Source: Plicaturopsis crispa FD-325 SS-3
Taxonomy: Eukaryota > Basidiomycota > Agaricomycetes > Amylocorticiales > Amylocorticiaceae
NCBI GenBank assembly: GCA_000827205.1
Contig: KN832558.1
Span: 1,545,942 to 1,609,941 of the forward strand
Reading direction: 5' to 3'
DNA length: 64,000 nt
Below, one piece after another: positions 43,525 to 53,300 of the stretch. Each line of letters starts with the position of its first letter. Position 1 is the first letter of the stretch. The notes below the pieces were generated by a model. That model was not told the DNA's origin. It searched no databases and saw nothing but the letters and a program-made list of their open reading frames with translations. The translations under genes were made by a program, and so were the position numbers.

Positions 43525-44378
43525 CTATAAATCCAGTGTATTCACAAATTCTGTAACACTAGCTTCATCCAGACCTCCTCCATCCGGGTCAACTGCTTCG
43601 ATGCATCTTGTAATTGCGATGGTGTGGCGCACCTCTTGTGCGTTTACCCACACTCGACCATTCGTACCTACGGCAGCTTCCAGAGGAAAGCGCGCCCCGA
43701 GCATTGGTAATAAGAAGTGTTTGGGGTCGAGTAACCTATGTCACCATTGAGCTCAGCGCCTACTGGGAATCGGAGACCGATACAACTCACAAACGAGAGG
43801 TTTTGAGACTGCATCGTACAATGAAGCCACCCTTCAGTTCCCCGAATCCTTCTGACTTGCGGGTTTGCGCGTCAAAACACTCAAGCTCGGGCTCCATGTC
43901 TTTGTGTGCAAGGGAGACGCGGGCATACACCAGGGATCCCACCTGAAGCCTCGTTCAGATCGACTGTGTCTCTTGGACTAAATGGACATACTTTGAGGTT
44001 CGGCTTGTTCCTTTTCGACGCACCCTCGAATGCGAGGCCGTCCAAAGAAGCTGAATGCGCAGAGCCAATGTCTACTCGGTATCCCTCCCCACTCCTACCA
44101 ACTACCTGGCCTACCACAGATTCTTGTGCTGCAGGAACATACTTCATTTTCCTGACCTCAATAAAACGGTCACATGGAAGATATTTTCCTGAACTCACGC
44201 GGCGCGAGTTGCTGTCTATCCACCATTTACTCCCGTTCGAAGAGTGGTTCAGTGTGCCTGCACGGGTAGATATGATGGAGCCTGCCTGCTGACTGTCCGA
44301 GACTTGCAAAAGGCCAGGACCAAGCTTCAAGTTTACATGCTGCGCCGAGATATGTTCTCCGGGGAGAACGATAGACAT
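43525..44378 (-). CDS. RRP40: Exosome complex cap subunit Rrp40 (EXOSC3)
   Basis: One of three S1/KH cap proteins of the nuclear and cytoplasmic RNA exosome. The start is MSIVLPGEHISAQHVNLKLG. The N-terminal domain is followed by YVPAAQESVVGQVVGRSGEG and YRVDIGSAHSASLDGLAFEG ASKRNKPNLKVGSLVYARVS, the S1 domain; then the KH part: ELKGGFIVRCSLKTSRLLLD, FLLPMLGARFPLEAAVGTNG RVWVNA. About 230 residues. The first intron's acceptor is uncertain (AAG directly before YVPAA, or an upstream site adding KMK). Other introns are GT-AG. It shares 200 bp of upstream DNA with VPS37. An in-frame upstream extension exists but MSIVLPGEHI fits the family start. Confidence 0.94.
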
Positions 44379-44578
44379 GGTGAGAAGGAAAGGAGACTGA
44401 TCCGGATTTGGACAACAAAGCTCCTTCACATCACCAGCAGCCGGGCAACTTTAACCAGCACCCACCAATCATCCCTCCGCTGCTATACCTTGGAATTTCG
44501 CTCACATATGAAAGGACAAGACTGAAATCGTAACCGCCGACTGTAGAGCGTCTTCTAAAGTGTCGCCGAGGTTGCACG
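44379..44578. promoter_or_regulatory. Bidirectional promoter, RRP40 / VPS37
   Basis: 200 bp between the two start codons, so both genes must be driven from shared sequence. Confidence 0.6.
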
Positions 44579-45300
44579 ATGGCGACTCAATTGCTAGCGC
44601 AATTTCCTGAGTTGGCCGGGTTCTCGTGAGGCATCCTTCAGCATCCCAGCGGCGTCCTATGTCTCACGACTGTGACAGACGGGAGGACTTGGAAGACCTG
44701 CTAACCGATCCTGTCTACTTCCAGGCGTTATTTCACTCTTTACCACGGGTAAAGGCGATGTTTCAAGCGCAAGCTGAGCTTGGGATGGCAAATGAATCTA
44801 TAGCCGGTGCGCTGCATGTCCGTTATGTCTATCACTATGCCTCTGATGAGAATTTTGAACAGAAAATAATCTGAAATTGCAGGATGACCTGTATAGGCTA
44901 AGGGCAGAAACCAAAGAGGCGTTCGACGAAGCGAAATTTCTGGAGGCACGTTGGAAGGAGCTTGAACGTGAACAGAAAGATGTATACCAGGTACGTATCG
45001 TGTTTAGTTACGAATGATCACTTCATCTGAGAAGCATCCAATACTCCATAGAGGTTTACCCCGCAATTTCTATTGATGCGCCTCCGACATGCAACCACCG
45101 CACAAGACGACTTGTCTGAGGCTTTGGCATCTACGTTCGTGCAGGATTCATCCGCATCTGCGCCATCTGCAGAAAATCTCAATGGCAAAGACATCGACGA
45201 TTTCGTGAGACAGTTCAAGGATATGCGGAAAACATATCACAAGCGTGTGATGTGGGGAGATCGATGGTCGGCAGGTCAAGTTGCTTGGAGAGATGACTAG
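44579..45300 (+). CDS. VPS37: ESCRT-I subunit Vps37 (Mod_r domain)
   Basis: Part of ESCRT-I, which sorts ubiquitylated cargo into multivesicular bodies. The start is MATQLLAQFPELAGFS; exon 2 begins REDLEDLLTDPVYFQALFHS LPRVKAMFQAQAELGMANES IA, the typical Mod_r helix pair. Then DDLYRLRAETKEAFDEAKFL EARWKELEREQKDVYQ and RFTPQFLLMRLRHATTAQDD LSEALASTFV. The end is MRKTYHKRVMWGDRWSAGQV AWRDD. About 180 residues in four exons. The donor after GALH (GTCCGT at about 44820) is weak, but its use restores the helix. Divergent from RRP40. Confidence 0.93.
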
Positions 45301-46400
45301 GCAAGACATCTATCTTGCCACTCCTTATGACTATGCACTAATTTGGGTCAATCATTTCAGCACATGTCTTACGCTGGATTATCGCTTTACCCAATGACGT
45401 TCCGCCACATCTACCCTACCCATGTATTACAAAGACTGGTCTAACACATAGGGCTCCTACTCGCGAAACAATGTCAGCGATAGGCATGTTCTACTGCGCA
45501 AATTCAGGGCCCAGCATGAATTATGGCCTCGGTCCATACCCTTGGTGCGTACCCCTCATGATCGCCCGAGCACTGCTGGCGAGCTCCATACAGCGGCGCG
45601 GTGAGAGCCACCAAGGTAGCCCATCGGAGTAATATATACTTACAGGGAGTGCAAGACATATCATAACGCACTGGTGAGTACCAACGTAGTATCGCTTAGG
45701 TCACTCACGCATCCATATACTGATATTTTTTCACTCGCGCACCATGCCCGGATAAATCAAGGAGACATCAAGGACAGCGGTACGATGTCTTATGTTCCCG
45801 TCAACACGGAGTGTCCAATCTACCTCTATACCGTCGCCCAAAAATCATCCGCCACGAATAGGGAGCATGCGCGAGGTCGTGCATGCCCTTAACCGACCAA
45901 CTCCTCCCACACAACGACCATATGTGAAAAAGAGGACAGATTGGGCGTACATCTGGATAATATTATCTGCACCTCGGACTTCTCACTTTGCTTCTCATCT
46001 CTTGGCACTCTGACCTGCATCCTACAGCTCGATTCTCTGTATGCCGCTGCTCATCGAGGACGATCGCATGTCCTCCAGCTTCGGATCGCCACGTAAACGG
46101 TGGTCTAGCCACAGCAGCTTTGAAGTTCTAGGATATCCACGGGACTCTTAGTTTCGCCGCTCGGGCCTGCGCGCTGCCAGCTAGTCCGTTCAACCTTGTT
46201 CCAGCGCTCAGCATGTGGTCACCATCGGGATCCATTACCTCTGGCAAGGTACGCCAGACTGGCCTATTTTTATTGGATTTCGTCTGCTGAGTATGAAGCT
46301 GGCAGTCCTGGCATGAAGTACGCCAGTGGTATAAAGCCAGACTTTTCGGTGCGTTGAAGTATCAAGTCCCTAAAACACCTTCCCCTCATCTCAAAACGTC
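45301..46400. other. 1.1-kb intergenic region with a doubtful multi-exon frame
   Basis: Starting at ATG 45471 the sequence reads MSAIGMFYCANSGPSMNYGL GPYPW and, across a plausible intron, ECKTYHNAL up to a GTGAGT at 45673. Continuation after that is unclear: two frames stay open to about 45890 and 46013. I do not recognise the product and cannot choose an end. The last part holds the promoter of the AA9-like gene, with TATAAAG at 46330-46336. Confidence 0.35.
46330..46336 (+). promoter_or_regulatory. TATA box of the AA9-like gene
   Basis: TATAAAG 64 bp upstream of the start codon at 46401, as expected for a strongly regulated secreted-enzyme gene. Confidence 0.55.
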
Positions 46401-47517
46401 ATGGCCTACCTGCTTCAACTTGCGCTTCTCGCCACCACTGTGTCTGCTAGAACCGTGTTCTCCGTGAGTGGCCAAAACGACAAAAGCTACTTGCTTCGCT
46501 CATTTTTTCATCTCCACACAGAGCGTCAATGTGGGCGATGTATGGCAAGGCCAAGGAGTAGCCGTGCGCGTGCCTTCTTCCAACGCGGTATACTATGCTT
46601 TTTGTGTATCATCGGCGAAGTATCTTATATTTCACCGTAGGCACTGATCAACGTTTCGGATCCCAGCATCATTTGCAACACAGGGTTTATTCAGCCTGTC
46701 TCCCAGACCGTGGTCAATGTTCCAGCCGGCGGGGAATTTACGGCTATCTTCCACCACACGTCTGCAGGATACGTGGGACGGGACCCAGCTGACCCCTTGG
46801 ACCCTACAGACAAAGGACCTGTCCTCGTATACGTGTAATACCTCACCATTTATTTCTGCGCATCGAAAAGTTTCTGATTTCATCTCCGTACCTCTAGGGC
46901 GGCGGTCCCAGACGCTACGCAAAGCAGTGTTAGCGATCTAGGATGGGTCAAAATCTGGGAAAGTGGTTACGACACGACCACGAAGCAATGGGGATCCGAC
47001 AAACTTTTCGTCGCAGGGGGAAATGCGACATTTACGATCCCGGCGTGCCTGAAAAGTGGCCAGTATCTCCTCAGGGCTGAAAGCATCGGTAAAAACTCGC
47101 TCCTGCCGTCAACTCTTTTGGCTTACTCTCTGACGGGGTTGGGCCACAGGTCTTGAGAATGCTTCATCATACCCCGGCGCGGAGTTCTATGTGAGTTCAA
47201 TCAAGTCTCTTCAATTGTAGTCCGTACTAAATATTCCCCATATATAGATGAGTTGTGCGCAGATTGCTATCACCAACGGCGGCGACGCTACTCCCGCCAC
47301 TGTCAGCTTCCCTGGTGCATATACCCGTAAGTAACACCGAGTACCCCTTGAACTCTGTGGGATAATGATCGCGTTTCTTGACAGCGGCGAGCCCTGGTCT
47401 GGTCGTGGATGACCTGTTCGGAGTTACAAGCTACACCACGCCAGGTATGTTGCTCTTTTTCCGTCTCACCATAATGCATTCAATGTTTGAGCAGGTCCCG
47501 CTGTTTTCACGTGTTAA
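46401..47517 (+). CDS. AA9 (LPMO-family) protein with N-terminal Arg instead of His
   Basis: About 238 residues in eight exons. The signal peptide [16 protein letters not shown] would be cut before [19 protein letters not shown]9 landmarks are in order: [106 protein letters not shown] and [11 protein letters not shown]. Lytic polysaccharide monooxygenases need the mature N-terminal His as one arm of the copper-binding histidine brace. Here that residue would be Arg, while the second His (FHHTS) and the buried Tyr (EFYMSC) remain. Basidiomycete AA9 members with N-terminal Arg are known and are not expected to act as normal LPMOs. The conserved Gln before FYM is Glu here. A TATA box lies 64 bp upstream. 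Confidence 0.9.
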
Positions 47518-48351
47518 GCGCAATCGCTCAAGTTCCCAGTTCCAATTGTAAACCACTCTGAAAATAAATGCGAAAGCTTCTGTTATGTCTACTTTGTGAA
47601 CAACAAGTTGAGATGGCACTAGTTCACAGACCTTCTCCTAGCAAGATCTGTGTGTTCTGACTATAGTTTGTCCGTCATAATGTTCAAGTTTTGACGCTAC
47701 CTGATGCCCTGTTTCAGCCTATCTTTCCCAAGCTTCCTCCGGATGAAATGGTCAAGCGTGGATCATGCAACGTTTCGTCAAGCCCAAGGGGGCTCTAGCA
47801 CTTCGCACCGGCGAATCATGTTCTAAGACTGCGTGCTCACGACTCGGACACCCTGAATCGTGCAACGTGAACTTTGCTCCGCCACGACTGAGTTGACGGG
47901 ACTGGCCTCACTGATAGGTGTGTTGTAGTTATTCAAACCTAATCGCAATGAAACTCTTCTACTGAATTGACCTCCGTTTTGCTTGGTACGAGCTGATTAT
48001 TATGAACAGAACGGACGTCGATGACTGGGGCAAGATGATAGAAAGATTTCATCGCTTATACACGGCCACAAAATCTTACGCCACTCCAAGGACCTCGGCG
48101 TATGTCTGGGATGTGGCGGAGCCGTCCCTTACGAGGCTATAAAGAGTCCCGTACCTACTGGTGGATTCCTCACTCATTGGCAGTCATCTACTTTCGTTCT
48201 AACCAAGGCAGGGCCTTTACATCAGTGTTCATTTTAATTCACTTTCCCTTTCCTCACCCTCAACCACCATTCTTCCCCTACAGTCTATCTGCCTTCACGC
48301 TAACCTAATCACTCAGAGCGAAAGCATCGTCCATCGCACTTTGTTACGATC
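47518..48351. other. Intergenic region upstream of the kinase-like gene
   Basis: 830 bp; TATAAAG at 48138-48144 is 208 bp above the next start codon, with a pyrimidine-rich stretch (48236-48300) between. No gene seen. Confidence 0.5.
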
Positions 48352-49986
48352 ATGCTCCATCGTTCTCGACGATTTCTTGTTATCCTCGCGGGCTTGTGCA
48401 TTTTGAGTGTGGCTGTCGCAGCGCCGGTCGAAAGACAGTCGTCCTCTTCGGCATTAGAAGTCTCCGACGAGCATTTGGTATGTCCACCTTTCACGAAAAC
48501 ATTCTCGGGATCTGACTGCCCGTCTTATAATCTTGGATGCAGTCCAAACGCGCCTTCAAGTTCCCAAAAATTTCGCCGCCGAAATCAACTCCCAAGCAAC
48601 CGAAGTCAAGTCCCAAGTCTACCCCGAAGATTTCCGCCAAGCCGCCGCCAGCTACGAGCTCTAAAGCAGTGACCCCCAGTGCTCCCTCCAAAAGTACTGT
48701 AGCGGTGACTTCAATCAAGGTAAATTGTGTTTTCACTCAACAACTTGAGTATTGCATCCGCCTGACTGTTAGATACTAGTCTGCTGCGACCTCGACCTCC
48801 GCTGCTGCATCCTCGAAGTCTGCTGCTGCATCCTCGACCGCCCCTGCTGTATCCTCGACCTCCGTTGCTGCATCTTCGACCGCCCCGGCCGCATCTTCGA
48901 CGTCCGCTGCTACATCCTCGACGTCCGCTGCTGCATCCTCGACCGCTGCTGCACCCTCGACCGCAGCTGCATCCTCGACCGCAGCTGCATCCTCGACCGC
49001 CCCTGTTGTATCCTCGACCTCCGCAACTGCATCTTCGACCGTTTCTGCTGCGACCTCGACCATTACCACCGCCGCAAGCAGAACTTCTGCAGCCTCCTCG
49101 TCTGTAACATCTTCCGGAGCCTCCTCGTCGTCGAGTGCAGACGCATGTGCGCTGCCATCCGCCGGTGCAAATGGCGGAAACGTCGCTGCAAGGGCCCTAG
49201 ATCCGCAGTGCTTGCCCAGTTAGTCGGCTAATTGCATACTTCTTTACTCATCGTCGTGCATCATATTAACGTGTTGATGACGCAGGCACTACTACTCTTA
49301 CGCTCGGTACCCCGGCTGTCACTGCTGTAGCGGTCAAGGCAGATTTTCAAGGAAATAGCGCCATTGTATACGATGTTCCGGGTGGCTGGCCTGACATTAA
49401 CGGCAACATGCAAGACGCTGTAGCAAAGACGGGAAAGACCGCAGCCGCTAGTTTCGATGATGAGAAGGGATTCTTACAGAAGGTAAGCATCCGATACTTA
49501 GTTTCTCGGGTCGATTTTGATGGTTGTTTTTCATAACAGGTTGATCAATTGCTCGCCGAGGGGAGGACGTCGGATGGTCGTGAATGGCTGGTTATTGCCA
49601 AGCAGTCTGGCGCACCTTTGGTCTTCACCTCGGCTTGGCAGAAGATTATCAGGACTGACCAATGTCAAGATGAATTGAAGAATAAGGTGGCCATTGTTGT
49701 GGACACGGCAAAGAAATATGTCGAGAAGTATGGCATCTTCCACAGAGACATTCAGCCGGACAACGTTTTCTGGAACGACGACGCTACTGAGGCGACCCTC
49801 ATTGACTGGGGCTTCGCCGCTGAAGTTGGAAATGTGCGTGTCTTTCCTTTCGTTGTGGTGACAGTGTTCTCATGGTCATCCCGCGTTCAGACCTTCACTC
49901 CTGACCTCGAGAGCCAGGCTACTAGCCAGGCGACATCATCTTTCCGCGATTCTTGCAGCGAGGGCAACAAAGTTCCGTCTCAATGA
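48352..49986 (+). CDS. Secreted Ser/Ala-rich protein with kinase-like C-lobe
   Basis: The start is MLHRSRRFLVILAGLCILSV AVAAPVERQ: signal peptide and probable Kex-type processing. Exon 2 encodes a Lys/Pro/Ser-rich segment; exon 3 a long Ser/Ala/Thr-rich repeat stalk, likely O-glycosylated. A compact domain follows: TTLTLGTPAVTAVAVKADFQ, NSAIVYDVPGGWPDINGNMQ, KVDQLLAEGRTSDGREWLVI, then the kinase catalytic-loop signature YGIFHRDIQPDNVFW and LIDWGFA in the place of DFG. The His-Arg-Asp and Asn residues of a kinase catalytic loop are intact; the N-lobe is short and the VAIK lysine is not certain. About 460 residues in six exons. It is probably extracellular or in the secretory pathway. Whether it phosphorylates anything is unknown. 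Confidence 0.82.
48779..49075 (+). repeat. Coding Ser/Ala tandem repeat
   Basis: About 300 bp of imperfect 15- and 30-nt units based on GCTGCATCCTCGACC, giving repeats such as SAAASSTAPAVSSTS. Likely variable in length between strains. Confidence 0.9.
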
Positions 49987-50352
49987 GATTCACTTCGGAC
50001 GGCTCTTTACAAATATTGACCACTCGCGTAGTAGGTTACTATTACTTGTCTAATACATATTTCATTATTTATTTAGCTCCGTATTCAATCGACATGGTTG
50101 ATTGGAGACTACTCTTCGAGTTGGAGGAATTTTCAATGTTCAATTGCGCAAACTATGTACGGTGTGTAAGACCTTATTACATATTTACGCTTCCTCCGCG
50201 CGCGTGAGTCGCGCGCGATCATACATAAGCCCGACGAGTCTGAACGCGAGCCAACGTTAACGTTAACTGGCTTCAAAGAGCATTGACCTCTGCAACGCGG
50301 ATGTGACACCAGTCTCTCATGCACACGCCATACACACTCGTATGCAGACACG
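49987..50352. other. Short intergenic stretch upstream of REV3
   Basis: 365 bp with palindrome CGCGCGTGAGTCGCGCGC near 50198-50215 and AACGTTAACGTTAACT at about 50255-50270. No gene seen. Confidence 0.5.
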
Positions 50353-53300
50353 ATGTCTGGTCCTCACCTGGAACCAACATTACGCGTACGAATCAACCAA
50401 ATCGATTATACGCTCGAACCCCCAGGTCCTCTGGACAATTCGACGCTTCCGCGCGTACCGATTATTCGCATATATGGCGCGTCCTCCACCGGACAAAAAG
50501 CCTGCCTTCACGTCCACCAGGTGTACCCATACGTCTTTGTTGAGTACAACGGGAAGATGAACCCGGACAGTGGTGCGTAGCGTATATCTCGTCGATTTCT
50601 TTTGCTGACGGGACTTTTCAGTGAACAGATATATATCTAGGTTATCCCACTCGCTGAACCATGCCGTTGCAATATCCATGAAACGCAACCCACATTCGCC
50701 AAAATCACGATTCATTCGTGCTGTTATACTCGTGAAAGGCATCCACTTCTATGGGTTCCATTCCTCGTACCGACCCTTCCTGAAGATATTCATTGCAGAC
50801 CCGGCATTCGTGAATCGTGCTACAACGATTTTACAATCCGGTACGGTCATGCAGACGCGTTTTCGCGTGTTCGAAAGCCACCTCAGCTTCATCTTGCAAT
50901 TCTTGTGTGATTTCGGTCTCTACGGTTGTGGCTGGATTGAACTAGGCGACGTCTGGAAACGGGGAAACGACGATGAAAGCACCGGCGACGAGCCCGCGTG
51001 CCAACCAGACGGCACGCCGTTTAGTCAATCCCCCCATTTTCGCCAGTCTCGCATGCGCCTCGAGGTCGACACCGCTGCCCATCAAATCCTCAACCGGCAT
51101 CTTCTCACAGCGCGCAATATTCACCACAAACTTGAGATCCCTGCACCGCCACTTCCTTCGGAGCCACTCGTACTCAGTGTCCGCGAACTCTGGGAAGACG
51201 AGCGACGGCGACGCGTCGAAAATGGCCTGACCCCCTCCCCCGAAATACCTCTGGACCCAAGCGAAAACTCCAGAGGGAAAGGCGGGGGCTGGGTTGCCGA
51301 GGCACGTTGGTGGGAAGAGATTCGACACAGGATCGAAAAGGAAAGGCCAGATGTCCCGGAGGCACACCCCAATGGCGTCGGCGCCAGCTGGGAAAAATGG
51401 GTCATGACAACCTTTGAGAGCATCGAAGCGCTCTGGGAGGACAGATACAAGACATGGCAACCCGGTGGGACTCGCACTACAGCCGCCTCCGTGGGCAGAG
51501 AAATTCACAATCCATTCGGGACTGCTGGTGGCTCCGAGCCTAAGGGACATCGGCTTGTGGACGAGGGCGATGCTGCGGCCGATGTCGACGAGTCGATGCT
51601 GTCTAGCCAAGCGATAAGCCAGCTCGTTGAACGAGAGGAAGCCGAATGGCACAAGTACGCGGGCAACAACGATGCAGTGAACGCCGACGGTAAGGACAAC
51701 GACGAGGATGCCTTTGCAGAAGACCCGCTTGAGCCTGAGGACGGCCCGCCTCCCGATATGCAGAACGTAGAAGATCTGGAAAACGTAGAACTCAACCGTA
51801 CTGCAGCAGTGAACACTCAACCCGCCACAAAGTGTGTGTGCATCAACGAGCCTCTTTCGCGCCGGCTAACTGGCACAAACAGTGACGACCCTTTTACTTC
51901 TACTCCTCAGTCGAGCCATAAACCGAATACCTTTCAAGAAGCATTTCTTAAGCTGTCGAGGTCTGCTATCGCCCTTTACTGGGTAATGCACGAATTGACA
52001 ATCCGTATCTGCTCAAGGTCTCACACGCAGAGAGGAACTTCGAATGATCCCGCTACACCCACTAAGTGCGTTTTGACCCAGGAAGACTGGCGTTTATTAA
52101 GTGTCTGCAGGCTTTGCAGGAATCGCACACAGGCCGCATCTGGATCTCCCACATCAACTGGGTAGGTCATCCAGTGCTAGGTTTGAGAATAAGTTTGACA
52201 ATTCTTGCGCAGACCCGATTCGACGCCACTGATTCCGACGTTACCTGCTTCACATATTAATCATGAAGGTGATCAATTAACGGAGGACGTGTCACCCAGG
52301 TAGACAGTCGCGCTAATCCGTGCTCTTTCGTCGTCGTGCTTACCGAATCTGTGCAGTCCTTCACCTAGTCCGTCGACTCGGCGGCTTCCACCTCTTTCAT
52401 TCGGCAACGAGCTTTCGATCGGCTCGCCGCTCCCTAGCCAGGCAATTGATGATCCTCATCCATGGGCTCCGCCATCACAGAGGTTCCCGCCATCGCCTCC
52501 TTGTCAGACCCATCATCCCTCACACTCTTTCCCCAAAACCCAAGTCATTACGTCGACTCCAACCCACAACCTAAGTACAAATGGTTATGCGTATGGATTC
52601 GTCCCCCCTTCTTCATCTGAGTTGATGGCGACAATTCAGGATTACGGTCTTCCGAGCAAAATATACTGTGCACCTCATTACTCGAATGGGACGGACGCAC
52701 CCGAGAAACCACGCGAGTATGCTGGTATGCTGTACCACTTGCGTGGCGGCGATGGCCTGGACGTACTCGAGAATTGGAATGGAGAAGTAGGCGCGCTCCC
52801 TCGGCCCCCCAAGCTTGATCCGTATAATGTCTGGGGCTGGGAGTATGCAAGCAGTCCCCCGAGTGTCCGAGAAGTGAAGTCTTGGTTAAAATCTGATGTA
52901 GGCATGCCACCGACGGTTTATCAGCGTAAAGCGCGCTCTCAGGTAAACATATAGCTTCCTGCGATGGTGCGTATGCTCAAGGTCGTTGTTTTCCAGATCG
53001 AGGGACCCACGCAGGCAAACATATACGGACTGAAGCACACTCCGGGCACGCTTGCCGACCCTGCAGTTCGTGAGCGACAAACCATGACCGTATTTTCTTG
53101 CGAAGTGTTTGGTACGTCTCGCCTCGCGAACCAGTGGAAAACGATTTAAACCTTCTGTGATTTAGCGGCCTCCCGTGGTAGCCTTGTGCCTGATCCTGGC
53201 GTCGATGAGGCTGTCGCCATTTTCTATGCTTTCCAAGAAGCTCATAACATGGATGTTGGACAAGGGTTTTCGTGCCAATCCGGCATCATCGCTGTCGAGA

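Noticed and set aside
50942-51820. Minus-strand open frame of 292 codons
   Set aside because: Antisense to the acidic linker of REV3, which is in frame with the polymerase on the plus strand; no domain in the minus frame.
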